Shown: piece by piece, positions 19,089 to 28,884 of the stretch | Layout: each line of letters starts with the position of its first letter | Position numbering within the stretch: the stretch's first letter is position 1 | Source of the DNA: Pseudomonas siliginis | GTDB taxonomy: Bacteria > Pseudomonadota > Gammaproteobacteria > Pseudomonadales > Pseudomonadaceae | Assembly: GCF_019145195.1 (NCBI RefSeq) | Contig: NZ_JAHSTW010000001.1 | Span: 744,001 to 808,000 of the forward strand | Direction: 5' to 3' | DNA length: 64,000 nucleotides | Notes under the pieces: generated by a model | Databases searched by the model: none | Told to the model about the DNA's origin: nothing | Seen by the model: the letters and a program-made list of their open reading frames with translations, nothing else | Made by a program: the position numbers and the translations under genes

Positions 19089-20111
19089 CTATGGCACAGC
19101 GCTCACATCGATAGGCGTGGGTTCACTCACGCCCAGATTACCTTCGACCTGCCCGGCCATGTGCAACGTGCCGGCCATCACCCCCGTGGTCGGGTTCTGC
19201 AGCAGCTTCTGCCAGGCTTTGTCGAAGGTATTGCCGAGGCTGCTGCGAATCAGCGCTTCGCTGTCGGGGCGGTCGTTGGCCTGGATGATTGCGCGTATGC
19301 CGGCCACGCCGACCGAAATCATCGCTCCGGCGAGCTTGCCTGCTGCTGCCGCCACTGCACTGGCGGCGCCGCGCGGGGCCATTTCTGCTTCGATGCGCTG
19401 GCTGGCGCGCTTGGCCACCGGGGCCATCGCCGCGTCGGTGGAGGAAATGCCCTTGGCGCCGCCGTCGGTGTGGATCTTGTCGATCAGTGCGGCGTACGCC
19501 GGGAGGGTGTTCAGCGGCTCGGTGCTGATGACTTTGAACAGCGAAGCATCCCGCGCAGGCGGCGGGCCTAGGGCGATGGCCGGGATCTTCTGCAAGCGTC
19601 CGTTGAGCTGCGCAATCGGCACACCGTGACGCTGGGCGATGAGCGGCATCTGCTGCGCCATCAACTGTGCATAGAACGCCGTGGCCTGCGCCAGAATCGC
19701 ATCCGGATCGATCTCCACGGCGACCGGCGCGAGGACTTTTTCCTGATATTGCTCAAGCAGATACGCCGCCAGCCGTTTCGCCGAAGCGTCCTGCTCACCG
19801 CCGGCGCTGATCGTGTACCAACTGACCTTCATCGACAGCCACTCCTGGGTCCAGTAGCTGCTGAACCAAGGGATGAAATTTTCTTCAGTTTGCTGATAGA
19901 CCCGAGTGCGCCAATGTTCCATCGAGCCACGGGCGAACAGCTTGACCTGCTCGGTGGCCTGTTGCGATGCGCTGAGGATCTCGCGGTCGATCTGCTGCCA
20001 GGTTTGCGCCGACACCACCACCGCCTGCGGCGCACTCACCGGTGCCCGGGCCGAGGTGGCGCAGCCGGCCAGCAAAAGCAGTGCGGCGACGACCAGCGCG
20101 CGTGGGTTCAC
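19089..20111 (-). CDS. Lipoprotein of unknown function
   Basis: A 340-residue protein starting at GTG (20111). The start is fixed by a lipoprotein signal NPRALVVAALLLLAGC with lipobox LAGC; everything further upstream in the frame is translated REP sequence. AAGGA lies about 10 bases before the GTG. The mature part is largely helical, rich in Ala and Gln (QQIDREILSASQQATEQVKL), with an Ala/Gly-rich stretch (GAASAVAAAAGKLAGAM) that might insert into or lie on a membrane. The family was not recognised. It is divergent from the small gene at 20391 and convergent with nothing nearby. Confidence 0.75.
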   Translation of the reverse strand: MNPRALVVAALLLLAGCATSARAPVSAPQAVVVSAQTWQQIDREILSASQQATEQVKLFARGSMEHWRTRVYQQTEENFIPWFSSYWTQEWLSMKVSWYTISAGGEQDASAKRLAAYLLEQYQEKVLAPVAVEIDPDAILAQATAFYAQLMAQQMPLIAQRHGVPIAQLNGRLQKIPAIALGPPPARDASLFKVISTEPLNTLPAYAALIDKIHTDGGAKGISSTDAAMAPVAKRASQRIEAEMAPRGAASAVAAAAGKLAGAMISVGVAGIRAIIQANDRPDSEALIRSSLGNTFDKAWQKLLQNPTTGVMAGTLHMAGQVEGNLGVSEPTPIDVSAVP

Positions 20112-20190
20112 GGTGGCGGTGTCCTTTGGCTTGGGGAGGTGCTGGTTTGAGTATAGGCAGGTCAGTCGATTTCGATGCTGAAGGTTCCGG

Positions 20191-20263
20191 CCTCTTCGCG
20201 AGCAGGCTCGCTCCCACATTTGAATGCCTTGCACCTGTGGGAGCGAGCCTGCTCGCGAAGGCG
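20191..20263. repeat. REP pair (REPIN), class 1
   Basis: Inverted REP copies in the divergent gap between the lipoprotein gene (19089-20111) and the small gene at 20391, about 80 bases upstream of the lipoprotein start. Confidence 0.92.
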
Positions 20264-20390
20264 CCAACAGCAGCACCACAAACCTCAACCATCACCACCA
20301 TCGATATCCACCATCGCCACGATTGCCTTCCGCCCTCCCATGATGAAAGGCACGATTGACCCATCCGAAACACAACGAGGCGTTCACACC

Positions 20391-20672
20391 ATGATCCACA
20401 CCCAAGTCACCCTCTCCGTGAGTTTCCCGGTGTTCGGCAGCAACTACTACCAACAGCACGTCGTGCCGCGCAAGGCGCAGACGCTGGTGTTCAACGAAGA
20501 TTTCGACGATCTGCTGATGCCCGCCGCCAGCAATCATTTCAGCAATGAAGTGGTCGGCCTCAACGATCAGTTCCGTTTTCTGAGCGAAATACTCGCCACC
20601 CATTTGCTCGATCACGAGGCCTCGGTGCCTGCGCGATCCCGCGTCCAGGCGAACGCTCGTTTTTTCAACTGA
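20391..20672 (+). CDS. Hypothetical protein, 93 residues
   Basis: Unrecognised small soluble protein. It has no signal peptide and no membrane segment. It begins with a beta-like segment, THTQ-type residues followed by VTLSVSFPVFGSNYY, and ends in a helical region (FLSEILATHLLDHE). The ATG at 20391 has GAGG about 10 bases ahead, and a clean intrinsic terminator stands right after the stop, which supports it as a real gene. The longer upstream ORF runs through a REP pair and is rejected as a start. Confidence 0.6.
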   Translation: MIHTQVTLSVSFPVFGSNYYQQHVVPRKAQTLVFNEDFDDLLMPAASNHFSNEVVGLNDQFRFLSEILATHLLDHEASVPARSRVQANARFFN

Positions 20673-20683
20673 GGCTGATGCAC

Positions 20684-20718
20684 AGAGGGCGTTCCTTTGA
20701 TGGGAACGCCCTCTTCAT
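20684..20718. terminator. Bidirectional terminator
   Basis: Perfect arms AGAGGGCGTTCC (20684-20695) and GGAACGCCCTCT (20703-20714) with a 7-base loop. The gene at 20391-20672 ends just before it, and the lipoprotein gene at 20723-20929 ends against it from the other side. The T/A runs are short. Confidence 0.65.
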
Positions 20719-20722
20719 TCAG

Positions 20723-20929
20723 TCAGTCATCATCGCGATCACGGTGATAACGACGGCCATCGCGGCGGTCGTCATCGCGGTCGTCCCAGCGCTGGTCATG
20801 GTCGTAGTAACGGCCATGGTCGCGGTCGTAATGCCGGCCATGCCGGTGGTCATCATCAAAATCCGCAATACAGCCGCTGAGCAATACGGCGGCGGTCACA
20901 GTGAGCAGCATGGTTGTCGCTTGCTTCAT
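20723..20929 (-). CDS. His/Asp/Arg-rich small lipoprotein
   Basis: A 68-residue protein with signal TTMLLTVTAAVLLSGC and lipobox LSGC. The rest is almost entirely Asp, His, Arg and Tyr (DDDHRHGRHYDRDHGRYYDH and similar), a low-complexity tail that could bind divalent metals. GGGAAG lies about 7 bases ahead of the ATG at 20929. Comparable short lipoproteins are common in Pseudomonas, but I know of no tested function. Metal binding is inference from composition. Confidence 0.7.
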   Translation of the reverse strand: MKQATTMLLTVTAAVLLSGCIADFDDDHRHGRHYDRDHGRYYDHDQRWDDRDDDRRDGRRYHRDRDDD

Positions 20930-21173
20930 TCAACACTTCCCTAAAAACCAAGGTCTTGACGACGGAAATCGCCACGCTGTCCGCGTCTTCGGGACGCAGT
21001 GCGCGCAGCCGCAGATACGACCGGGCATAAACGCGTTGATTCAGTGGCCACTATCGACCGTTTGTCGGCTCGTTCGTCGCAGCCGAACAGCGGCGTAACG
21101 CCACCTATACTGCTTGCAACCTACCCCCATGCAATGGATCTGCGCCCTCAATAACAATAAGCAGAGGTGGATC

Positions 21174-22928
21174 ATGGTCTGGCAGCAAATCTACGACCCG
21201 TTCGGCAACCCGGTGCTCTCCACGCTGATGGCCGCCGTGCCGGTAGTGGTGATGCTCGCGGCGCTGGCGTTCTTTCACGTCAAGGCGCATCTGGCGGCGC
21301 TGTTGGCGCTGGCCTCCGCCCTGCTGATCTCGATTTTCGCCTTCGATATGCCAGCAGGCATGGCCGGTTCGGCGGCGCTGTTCGGCGCGGCGAATGGCTT
21401 ACTGCCGATTGGCTGGATTGTGCTCAACATCATCTTCCTGCATCGCCTGACCACGGAGAATGGTTCGTTCAAAGTGCTGCAGGATTCCCTCGCGCGCATC
21501 ACCGATGACCGACGCTTGCAGTTGCTGCTGATCGCCTTCTGTTTCGGTGCGTTCTTCGAAGGCGCGGCAGGCTTTGGCACGCCGGTGGCGGTGACCGGTG
21601 CGATTCTGATCGGCCTGGGTTTTTCGCCATTGGCCGCATCGGGTCTGGCGCTCATCGCCAATACCGCCCCAGTGGCTTTCGGTGCGCTGGGCACGCCGAT
21701 CATCACCCTGGCCAAAGTCACCGGGCTGGACGAGATGGAGCTGTCGATGATGGTCGGGCGGCAGTTGCCGTTCTTCTCGGTGCTGGTGCCGTTCTGGTTG
21801 ATCTGGGCGTTTGCCGGGTGGCGCAAGATGCTCGAGGTGTGGCCGGCGATTCTGGTGGCCGGGGTAAGTTTCGCCATCCCGCAATTTCTCGTCTCGAACT
21901 ATCACGGGCCGATGCTGGTGGACGTCATCGCTGCGCTGATTTCCATGGCCTGTCTGACGCTGTTCCTCAAGGTGTGGAAACCGGCGACCATCCACACCTC
22001 GGCAGCGCTGTCCGGGCGCGTCGACAACTCCAAGGTCGACGAAGAAACAGTCACCGCCAGCGCCGCGTTCAGCGATCAGGCGCGCCCGGCAGTGATGCGC
22101 GCGTGGATGCCGTGGATCATTCTCACGGTGTTCGTGTTTGCCTGGGGCACGCAGGGCTTCAAGAACATGTTCGATACGCGCCCGGTGATCGACCCGGTCA
22201 CGCAATCGGCCAAGCTCGACCCGCAAGGCAAACCGGTACGCGAGGCCAATCCGATCTTCGCCCCGGCGGTGACCTTCACCGGTCTGCATCTGCAAATAGA
22301 AAAAGTACCGCCGGTTGTCGCAGCGCCGAAAGCCGAGGAAGCGATTTACAAGTTCACCTGGCTGACCGCGACCGGCAGCGGGATCTTGCTGGCGGCGATC
22401 GTTGGCGGCTTGCTGATGGGTTATTCGATCCCGCAATTGATCAAGCAGTACCTGCGCACGTTGTGGGTGGTGCGATTTTCGTTGATCACGATTGCGGCGA
22501 TGCTCGCGCTGGGCTTCCTCACGCGCTATTCGGGGCTGGATGCGACCATGGGCCTGGCGTTCGCGGCGACGGGGATTTTCTACCCGATGTTCGGCACGCT
22601 GCTCGGCTGGCTGGGGGTGGCGCTGACCGGTTCCGACACCGCTTCGAACGTGCTGTTTGGCGGCTTGCAACGGGTGACCTCGGAACAGCTGGGTATCAGT
22701 CCGGTGCTGATGGCGGCAGCGAACAGTTCCGGTGGGGTGATGGGCAAGATGGTCGATGCGCAGTCGATCGTCGTCGCCTCCACCGCGACCCGTTGGTACG
22801 GACATGAAGGCGAGATCCTGCGTTACGTGTTCTTCCACTCGATCGTACTGGCGATCCTGGTCGGGGGGCTGGTGACGTTGCAGGCGTATGTCGCACCGTT
22901 TACCTCGATGGTGGTGGGTGGGCCATAA
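21174..22928 (+). CDS. lldP: L-lactate permease
   Basis: A 584-residue inner-membrane proton symporter of the LctP family that imports L-lactate (also glycolate). The N-terminus WQQIYDPFGNPVLSTLMAAV and the segments FCFGAFFEGAAGFGTPVAVT and GSDTASNVLFGGLQ are family hallmarks, and about 12-14 hydrophobic spans can be followed. I chose the ATG at 21174, preceded by AGAGGTGG; the upstream ATG at 21120-21130 would add 20 polar residues. No lactate dehydrogenase gene is next to it in this window. A TATACT element at 21106-21111 may be the -10 of its promoter. Confidence 0.93.
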   Translation: MVWQQIYDPFGNPVLSTLMAAVPVVVMLAALAFFHVKAHLAALLALASALLISIFAFDMPAGMAGSAALFGAANGLLPIGWIVLNIIFLHRLTTENGSFKVLQDSLARITDDRRLQLLLIAFCFGAFFEGAAGFGTPVAVTGAILIGLGFSPLAASGLALIANTAPVAFGALGTPIITLAKVTGLDEMELSMMVGRQLPFFSVLVPFWLIWAFAGWRKMLEVWPAILVAGVSFAIPQFLVSNYHGPMLVDVIAALISMACLTLFLKVWKPATIHTSAALSGRVDNSKVDEETVTASAAFSDQARPAVMRAWMPWIILTVFVFAWGTQGFKNMFDTRPVIDPVTQSAKLDPQGKPVREANPIFAPAVTFTGLHLQIEKVPPVVAAPKAEEAIYKFTWLTATGSGILLAAIVGGLLMGYSIPQLIKQYLRTLWVVRFSLITIAAMLALGFLTRYSGLDATMGLAFAATGIFYPMFGTLLGWLGVALTGSDTASNVLFGGLQRVTSEQLGISPVLMAAANSSGGVMGKMVDAQSIVVASTATRWYGHEGEILRYVFFHSIVLAILVGGLVTLQAYVAPFTSMVVGGP

Positions 22929-22946
22929 CTGCAAAACACATCTCCA

Positions 22947-23040
22947 CTGTGGGAGCGAGCCTGCTCGCGAAGAGGTCGGCACATCCAGCAGCGGCTGGGT
23001 CTGGCCCGACGCTTTCGCGAGCAGGCTCGCTCCCACAGGT
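22947..23040. repeat. REP pair (REPIN), class 1
   Basis: Inverted REP copies at about 22947-22975 and 23013-23040, between lldP and paoA. The remaining 158 bases to paoA must hold its promoter; no clear element stands out. Confidence 0.9.
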
Positions 23041-23198
23041 CAATTGATGAGCTGCGCACATAACTCTTTAGCGCAAATCCGACAAAACCTTTTCCCTCCC
23101 GCTGCGGTCACTCCTTTTACGAGACTGGCATGCATGCCGGCGCGCCCGTTTGGGCCTTTTGCAATCCTGCCGCCCGATGAGAGAAAAGGAATCGAACC

Positions 23199-23822
23199 AT
23201 GCCGATTTCCCGACGCAATTTCATGATCCTCGGCGCCGTAACCGCGACGGCGTTCGCCATGCCCCCCTTTATCAGCCTCAAGGCCTACGCGGCCAGTCTG
23301 GAGCAACCGGCCATGAGTCAAGTTACCCTGCAAGTCAACGGTAAACCGCAAACCCTCGAAGTCGACACCCGCACCACCCTGCTCGACGCCCTGCGCGAAC
23401 ACCTGCACCTGACCGGCACCAAGAAAGGCTGCGATCACGGCCAGTGCGGCGCCTGCACGGTGATCGCCGACGGTCGGCGGATCAACTCCTGCCTGACCTT
23501 GGCGGTGATGCACGACGGCAGTGAGGTGACCACGATCGAAGGCCTCGGCATGCCGGACAAGCTGCACCCGATGCAGGCCGCGTTCATCAAGCACGACGGT
23601 TACCAGTGCGGCTATTGCACGCCGGGGCAGATCTGCTCGGCGGTCGCTGTGCTCAAAGAGATCCGCGACGGCATTCCCAGCCACGTCAGTCCGAGCCTGA
23701 CCGAGCCGCCGAAGCTGATCGCCGCCGAACTGCAGGAGCGCATGAGCGGCAATATCTGCCGCTGCGGCGCTTACTCGAACATCATCGAAGCCATCACTGA
23801 AGTCGCGGAGGTGCCGGCATGA
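23199..23822 (+). CDS. paoA: Periplasmic aldehyde oxidoreductase, 2Fe-2S subunit
   Basis: The 207-residue small subunit of a molybdenum hydroxylase (xanthine dehydrogenase family). It starts with a twin-arginine signal ([17 protein letters not shown]), so the folded complex is exported to the periplasm. Cysteines for two 2Fe-2S centres are clear: [12 protein letters not shown] in the plant-ferredoxin domain, then [10 protein letters not shown] and CRCGAY in the helical domain. Together with the next two genes it matches E. coli PaoABC, which oxidises aromatic aldehydes to acids. Its last codons overlap the paoB start (ATGA). Confidence 0.93.
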   Translation: MPISRRNFMILGAVTATAFAMPPFISLKAYAASLEQPAMSQVTLQVNGKPQTLEVDTRTTLLDALREHLHLTGTKKGCDHGQCGACTVIADGRRINSCLTLAVMHDGSEVTTIEGLGMPDKLHPMQAAFIKHDGYQCGYCTPGQICSAVAVLKEIRDGIPSHVSPSLTEPPKLIAAELQERMSGNICRCGAYSNIIEAITEVAEVPA

Positions 23823-24775
23823 GAGCCTTCAATTACAGCCGCGCCGACTCACCTGCCGCAGCCGCTTCCCAGGCTGCGCAAGTCGAGGGCGCCAAGTTCA
23901 TCGCCGGCGGCACCAACCTGCTCGACCTGATGAAACTCGACATCGAAACCCCGGTGCACCTGATCGATATCAACCACCTCGGCCTGGACCAGATCGAAGC
24001 AACACCCGAGGGCGGACTGCGCATCGGCGCGCTGGTGCGCAACACCGATCTGGCCGCCGACGCGCGCGTGCGCAAGGACTACGCCCTGCTCTCCCGCGCC
24101 CTGCTCGCCGGGGCTTCCGGGCAGTTGCGCAACATGGCGACCACCGCCGGCAACCTGCTGCAACGCACCCGCTGCCCGTACTTCTATGACACCCACCAGG
24201 CCTGCAACAAACGCAACCCCGGCAGTGGCTGCGCGGCGATCGGTGGCGTGACGCGGCAACTCGGAATCATCGGCGTCAGCGACGCTTGCATCGCCACCCA
24301 CCCGAGCGACATGGCCATCGCCATGCGCGCACTCGATGCGCAGATCGAAACGGTCAAGCCTGACGGCAGCACGCGCAGCATTCCCATGGCCGATTTCCAC
24401 CAATTGCCGGGCAACACGCCGCACATCGAAACCAGCCTCACGCCCGGCGAATTCATTACCGCAGTGACCTTGCCGGCGCCGGTTGGCGGCACGCACATTT
24501 ATCACAAGGTCCGCGATCGCTCGTCTTACGCGTTTGCCCTGGTCTCGGTCGGTTTGATCCTGCAAAAGGACGGTACCGGCCGCGTAGCCGTCGGCGGTAT
24601 CGCGCCGAAACCGTGGCGGGTCGAAGCCGCTGAAGCGCTGTTGCCCAAGGGCGCCAAAGCGGTCAGCGAACGCCTGCTGGAAGGCGCGACACCCACCGAT
24701 GACAACCAATTCAAACTGACACTGGTCGAGCGCACGCTGGCTTCGGTGTTGGCGCAAGCGAGGGAAACCGCATGA
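23819..24775 (+). CDS. paoB: Periplasmic aldehyde oxidoreductase, FAD subunit
   Basis: The 318-residue FAD-binding subunit. The N-terminal flavin loop [13 protein letters not shown] is at about residues 27-39. Cys119, Cys129 and Cys138 lie in an insertion that in E. coli PaoB carries an unusual extra 4Fe-4S cluster; their presence argues for the Pao branch rather than ordinary xanthine dehydrogenases. It has no signal of its own, so it should be exported as a passenger of the Tat-signal subunit PaoA. It overlaps paoA and paoC by ATGA at both ends, so the three are translationally coupled. Confidence 0.92.
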   Translation: MRAFNYSRADSPAAAASQAAQVEGAKFIAGGTNLLDLMKLDIETPVHLIDINHLGLDQIEATPEGGLRIGALVRNTDLAADARVRKDYALLSRALLAGASGQLRNMATTAGNLLQRTRCPYFYDTHQACNKRNPGSGCAAIGGVTRQLGIIGVSDACIATHPSDMAIAMRALDAQIETVKPDGSTRSIPMADFHQLPGNTPHIETSLTPGEFITAVTLPAPVGGTHIYHKVRDRSSYAFALVSVGLILQKDGTGRVAVGGIAPKPWRVEAAEALLPKGAKAVSERLLEGATPTDDNQFKLTLVERTLASVLAQARETA

Positions 24776-26970
24776 AATTCGACACGCCCGCCACCACCAA
24801 TCCCATCGACCGCCTAAAGGTCGTCGGCCAGCCCACCGAGCGCATCGAAGGCCCGTTGAAAACCAGCGGCCAGGCCACTTACGCCTACGAACAACATGAA
24901 GCGGCGGCCAATCAGGCCTACGGCTTCATGGTTGACTCGGCGATTGCCAAAGGCCGAATCAAAGCCATTCATCTGGGCGAGGCCAAAGCGGCGCCCGGCG
25001 TGCTGGCGATCGTCACTGCCGAGAACGCTGGCAAGCTCGACAAGGGTGATTACAACGCTGCGCATCTGCTCGCTGGTCCCGAAGTGCAGCATTACCAGCA
25101 AGCCGTTGCATTGGTGGTTGCCGAGACCTTCGAACAGGCCCGCGCCGCCGCGCAACTGGTCAAGGTCGATTACCAAACCACCGAGGGCAAGTTCGATCTG
25201 GCCAGCGTCAAAGACCTCGGCGTCGAGCCGAAAGACGAGCTGCCCGACGTCAATCACGGTGACTTCGACAAGGCCTTCACCGCCGCACCGGTGCAGTTCG
25301 ATCAGACCTACACCACACCAGACCAGTCCCACGCGATGATGGAACCGCACGCCACACTGGCCGCGTGGAAAGGCGATCAGCTGACCGTGTGGACCTCGAA
25401 CCAGATGGTCGCCTGGAGTGTCGGTGACATCGCGAAAACCCTCGGCCTGCCGAAGGAAAAAGTGCGTTTGGTCTCGCCGTACATCGGCGGTGGTTTCGGC
25501 GGCAAGCTGTTCATCCGCGCCGACGTGATCCTCGCCGCTCTCGGCGCGCGCATGGCGGGGCGGCCGGTAAAAGTCGCCCTCGCCCGCCCGCAAATGGCCA
25601 ATAACACCACCCATCGCCCGGCTACGATTCAGCGCATCCGCATGGCCGCCGCGGCGGACGGCAAGCTGACCGCCATCGCCCATGAAGGCTGGTCGGGCAA
25701 CCTTGCTGACGGCAAGGTCGAACTGGCCGCGCAACCGAGCCAGTTGCTCTATGCCGCAGAAAACCGCCGCGTCAGCATGCGCCTCGCGCCGCTCGACCTG
25801 CCCGAAGGCAATGCCATGCGCGCGCCGGGTGAAGCGCCGGGGCTGATGGTGCTGGAAATTGCCATGGACGAAATGGCCGAACAGCTGAAGATGGACCCGG
25901 TGCTGTTCCGCATCGCTAACGACACTCAAGTCGACCCGGTGAAAACCGAGCGGCCGTTCTCCCAACGCCAACTGGTCAAATGCCTGCAGATCGGCGCGGA
26001 GAAATTCGGCTGGGAGCAGCGCAAGGCGCAACCGGGCAGCCGTCGTGAAGGCCGCTGGCTGATCGGCATGGGCGTGGCGGCGGCGTTTCGCAACAACCTA
26101 CTGGTCAAGTCCGGCGCCCGCGTACGCCTGGAGCGTGACGGCAAGGTCGTTGTTGAAACGGACATGACCGATATCGGCACCGGCAGCTACACGATCATCG
26201 CGCAGACCGCTGCCGAGATGATGGGCGTTGGTCTCAATGATGTAGTCGTGCGTCTGGGTGATTCGGACTTCCCGGTTTCGGCTGGGTCTGGCGGTCAGTT
26301 CGGTGGGAACTGCTCGACCTCCGGCGTCTATGCCGCCTGTGTGAAACTGCGTGAAGCGGTGGCGCAGAAGCTGGGACTCGCGGCGGATCAGGCGGAGTTC
26401 GCCGATGGTCAGGTGCGCGTCGGAAGCAAGAGCCTGCCGCTGCGCAACGCGGCTGAAGGCGGCGCGCTGGTCGGCGAAGACAGCATCGAGTTCGGTGATC
26501 TGGCCGAGAAATATCAGCAATCGACCTTCGGCGCGCATTTCGTCGAAGTCGCCGTCGATGCCGCCACTGGCGAAGTTCGCGTACGGCGCATGTTGGCGGT
26601 TTGCGCTGCGGGGCGGATCCTCAACCCGACGTCGGCGCGCAGTCAGGTCATCGGCGCGATGACCATGGGCGTCGGCGCCGCCTTGATGGAAGAACTGGCG
26701 GTGGACAAGCGCCTGGGCTTTTTCGTCAACCATGACCTGGCTGGATACGAAGTGCCGGTGCACGCCGACATTCCGCATCAGGAAGTGATCTTCCTCGAAG
26801 AAACCGACCCGATTTCGTCGCCGATGAAGGCCAAGGGCGTGGGTGAATTGGGAATTTGCGGCGTGAGTGCGGCGGTGGCGAATGCGATCTACAACGCCAC
26901 CGGCGCAAGGGTCCGCGAATATCCGATTACGCTGGACAAGATTCTTGATTCGTTGCCGGAGATGATCTGA
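24772..26970 (+). CDS. paoC: Periplasmic aldehyde oxidoreductase, molybdenum subunit
   Basis: The 732-residue catalytic subunit that binds the molybdenum cofactor and the aldehyde. The active-site glutamate is Glu692 in [10 protein letters not shown], the same number I recall for E. coli PaoC. Other family stretches are [14 protein letters not shown] and [14 protein letters not shown]. The usual fourth member, the cofactor chaperone PaoD, is not in this window. The gene after it is an unrelated cupin on the other strand. Oxidation of aromatic aldehydes is inferred from the E. coli enzyme. Confidence 0.93.
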   Translation: MKFDTPATTNPIDRLKVVGQPTERIEGPLKTSGQATYAYEQHEAAANQAYGFMVDSAIAKGRIKAIHLGEAKAAPGVLAIVTAENAGKLDKGDYNAAHLLAGPEVQHYQQAVALVVAETFEQARAAAQLVKVDYQTTEGKFDLASVKDLGVEPKDELPDVNHGDFDKAFTAAPVQFDQTYTTPDQSHAMMEPHATLAAWKGDQLTVWTSNQMVAWSVGDIAKTLGLPKEKVRLVSPYIGGGFGGKLFIRADVILAALGARMAGRPVKVALARPQMANNTTHRPATIQRIRMAAAADGKLTAIAHEGWSGNLADGKVELAAQPSQLLYAAENRRVSMRLAPLDLPEGNAMRAPGEAPGLMVLEIAMDEMAEQLKMDPVLFRIANDTQVDPVKTERPFSQRQLVKCLQIGAEKFGWEQRKAQPGSRREGRWLIGMGVAAAFRNNLLVKSGARVRLERDGKVVVETDMTDIGTGSYTIIAQTAAEMMGVGLNDVVVRLGDSDFPVSAGSGGQFGGNCSTSGVYAACVKLREAVAQKLGLAADQAEFADGQVRVGSKSLPLRNAAEGGALVGEDSIEFGDLAEKYQQSTFGAHFVEVAVDAATGEVRVRRMLAVCAAGRILNPTSARSQVIGAMTMGVGAALMEELAVDKRLGFFVNHDLAGYEVPVHADIPHQEVIFLEETDPISSPMKAKGVGELGICGVSAAVANAIYNATGARVREYPITLDKILDSLPEMI

Positions 26971-26994
26971 AGAAAGTCGACGTAAAAACACCCC

Positions 26995-27080
26995 TGTAGG
27001 ATCTGCCGCAGGCTGCGATCTTTGATCTCCAAAGCAAGATCAAAAGATCGCAGCCTAGCTGCACTCGACAGCTACTACAG
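26995..27080. repeat. Degenerate REP pair, class 2
   Basis: TGTAGGATCTGCCGCAGGCT-GCGATC and its partner AGATCGCAGCCTAGCTGC-TACTACAG face each other across about 20 bases. This is the class carried by the transposase locus at 41.5-42.0 kb (GTAGGAGCTGC...GGCTGCGATC), but the copies have diverged. Confidence 0.75.
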
Positions 27081-27090
27081 GGTGCCTCGC

Positions 27091-27561
27091 TTAGCGCGGA
27101 TATTGCTCATCACTGACCTGCTCCATCCAGTCCACCACCTTGCCATCCAGCACTTCGGCAATCGCAATGTGACTCATCGCCGTCGTCGGCGTTGCCCCGT
27201 GCCAATGCTTGGCGCCCGGGGCAATCCACACGGTGTCGCCCGGGCGGATTTCACGCGCTGGCTGGCCCCACTCCTGCACGAACCCTGCCCCGGAAGTGAC
27301 GATCAATGTCTGCCCCAGCGGATGGGTATGCCACGCCGTTCGCGCGCCAGGCTCAAACGTTACGGTCGCGCCACTGACCCGCGCCTCGTCGGTACCTTTG
27401 AACGGCGCATCCACCCGCACCGTGCCGGTAAACCAGTCAGCCGGGCCTTTGGCCGAAGGTTGCGAGCCATTCGGTGTGACCGTGACACGCGGATTTTCAG
27501 TGGCATACACCTCGCCAGCCAGCAGCGAGAGCGTCAGTGCGGAAGCAGCAATCGGGTTCAT
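27091..27561 (-). CDS. Exported cupin-domain protein
   Basis: A 156-residue protein with a signal-like N-terminus ([19 protein letters not shown]) and one cupin barrel. The metal-site pattern is visible as [15 protein letters not shown] and later [11 protein letters not shown]. It resembles the cupins often annotated as carboxymuconolactone decarboxylase-associated or quercetinase-like, but no enzyme activity can be claimed. The ATG at 27561 has GGAGG 7 bases upstream; the 15-residue longer form lacks a ribosome site. It diverges from the LysR gene that starts 97 bases away, so it is probably the regulator's target. Confidence 0.82.
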   Translation of the reverse strand: MNPIAASALTLSLLAGEVYATENPRVTVTPNGSQPSAKGPADWFTGTVRVDAPFKGTDEARVSGATVTFEPGARTAWHTHPLGQTLIVTSGAGFVQEWGQPAREIRPGDTVWIAPGAKHWHGATPTTAMSHIAIAEVLDGKVVDWMEQVSDEQYPR

Positions 27562-27657
27562 GGCATTTCCTCCAATAAATGATGCAACCACTGTAGCGAT
27601 CCGCACTCTTTGGATAATCGACTAGAATCCGAAAAAACTTATGCAGGACGATCATCA

Positions 27658-28551
27658 ATGCTTCGGGAAAACGCCACCGACCTGCTCGCCTTTCTTGCCG
27701 TCGCCCGTGAACGCAGTTTCACCAAGGCTGCGGCCAAACTCGGCGTGTCGCAATCGGCGCTTAGCCACACCATTCGCAGTCTCGAGGCGCGACTCGGCCT
27801 GCGCCTGCTGACCCGCACCACGCGCAGCGTTTCGCCGACCGAGGCCGGCGAACATTTGCTGCAAACCATCGGCCCGCGCTTCGAGGAAATCGAGGTGGAA
27901 CTGGCCGCCCTGAGCAACCTGCGCGAAACCCCGGCGGGAAAGATCCGCATCAGCGCCACCGACCATTCGCTGAACTGGATCCTGCGTCCGGTGTTGCAGG
28001 ATTTCCTGCCGCAGTACCCGGATGTGTCCGTCGAGGTTTGCTGTGACTATGGCTTCGTCGACATCGCCGGCCAAGGCTTCGATGCCGGTGTGCGCCTGGG
28101 CGAAGACGTCGCCCAAGGCATGATCGCCACGCGCATTGGCCCGGACATGCGCATGGCGGTGGTAGGCTCCCCCGCCTACTTCGCCCGGTGCCCTGCACCG
28201 CAAACCCCGCGCGACCTGACCGACCACGCCTGTAACAACCTGCGTCTGCCAACCAATGGCGGACTGTATTCGTGGGAGTTCGAAAAGGACGGTGAAAGCC
28301 TGAAAGTGCGCGTCTCCGGCCAGGTCACCCTGAATGGCGTGTACCCATTGCTCGACGCCGCGCTGGACGGTTTCGGTCTGAGCTACATCCCGGAAAACGT
28401 CGTTGCGCCCTTTCTGGCGGACGGTCGCCTGGTCCAGGTGCTGGGAGACTGGTGCCCGGCATTTTCCGGTTATCACCTGTACTACCCGAGCCGACGCCAG
28501 GCAGCGCCGGCGTTTGCGTTGTTGCTGGAGGCGTTGCGCTATCGCAGTTGA
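27658..28551 (+). CDS. LysR family transcriptional regulator
   Basis: A 297-residue LysR regulator. The winged helix-turn-helix (residues about 5-63) reads FLAVARERSFTKAAAKLGVS and continues QSALSHTIRSLEARLGLRLL. The effector-binding domain follows (IRISATDHSLNWILRPVLQD). The ATG at 27658 with AGGA 9 bases ahead was chosen over an upstream start at 27610. It faces the cupin gene across 97 bases, the normal arrangement for a LysR protein and its target. Proteins of this subgroup often control oxidoreductase genes; the inducer is unknown. Confidence 0.9.
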   Translation: MLRENATDLLAFLAVARERSFTKAAAKLGVSQSALSHTIRSLEARLGLRLLTRTTRSVSPTEAGEHLLQTIGPRFEEIEVELAALSNLRETPAGKIRISATDHSLNWILRPVLQDFLPQYPDVSVEVCCDYGFVDIAGQGFDAGVRLGEDVAQGMIATRIGPDMRMAVVGSPAYFARCPAPQTPRDLTDHACNNLRLPTNGGLYSWEFEKDGESLKVRVSGQVTLNGVYPLLDAALDGFGLSYIPENVVAPFLADGRLVQVLGDWCPAFSGYHLYYPSRRQAAPAFALLLEALRYRS

Positions 28552-28552
28552 G

Positions 28553-28756
28553 TCACTTTTTATAGCAGCCGGCAGCCCCCCACGCTGCCTTGGCTAACTG
28601 GTTCGCCTCCAATAAAGAATTTGCCCGCACGATTGCGATTTGGCCTCTCTGGCTTCCCATGCACACATACTCTGCGGTTTCGCCGATTACCTTGAGGGAC
28701 GTCAATATCAGGCAGACGCCTGCCAAACCAAGAAATCTCTGGTGTTTCACGTTCAT
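28553..28756 (-). CDS. Small exported protein, 67 residues
   Basis: Unrecognised. The ORF has a signal-like start (MNVKHQRFLGLAGVCLILTS) and a short mature part with three cysteines in the whole protein and the stretch ANSLLEANQLAKAAW. The stop falls directly after the LysR stop on the opposite strand. No good ribosome site precedes ATG 28756; an ATG at 28786 or a TTG at 28813 in the same frame would place residues before the signal, so the start is uncertain. Local base composition is less GC-rich than the neighbours. Confidence 0.4.
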   Translation of the reverse strand: MNVKHQRFLGLAGVCLILTSLKVIGETAEYVCMGSQRGQIAIVRANSLLEANQLAKAAWGAAGCYKK

Positions 28757-28884
28757 GACTGTTCGGCCGTTTGGCTGGAACTGCATGATTGGCTTCAGGC
28801 ACAGCTCAGCCAACTGTCAGGGTTGACAGTTTTTTAGAACAATTTGCAATTAATCAAAAGGGCTTCGCGAATTTTCAAGGCTGA

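Noticed and set aside
21399..23036. 545-residue leftward ORF
   Set aside because: Antisense to lactate permease; His/Arg/Gln-rich shadow with translated REP at its start.
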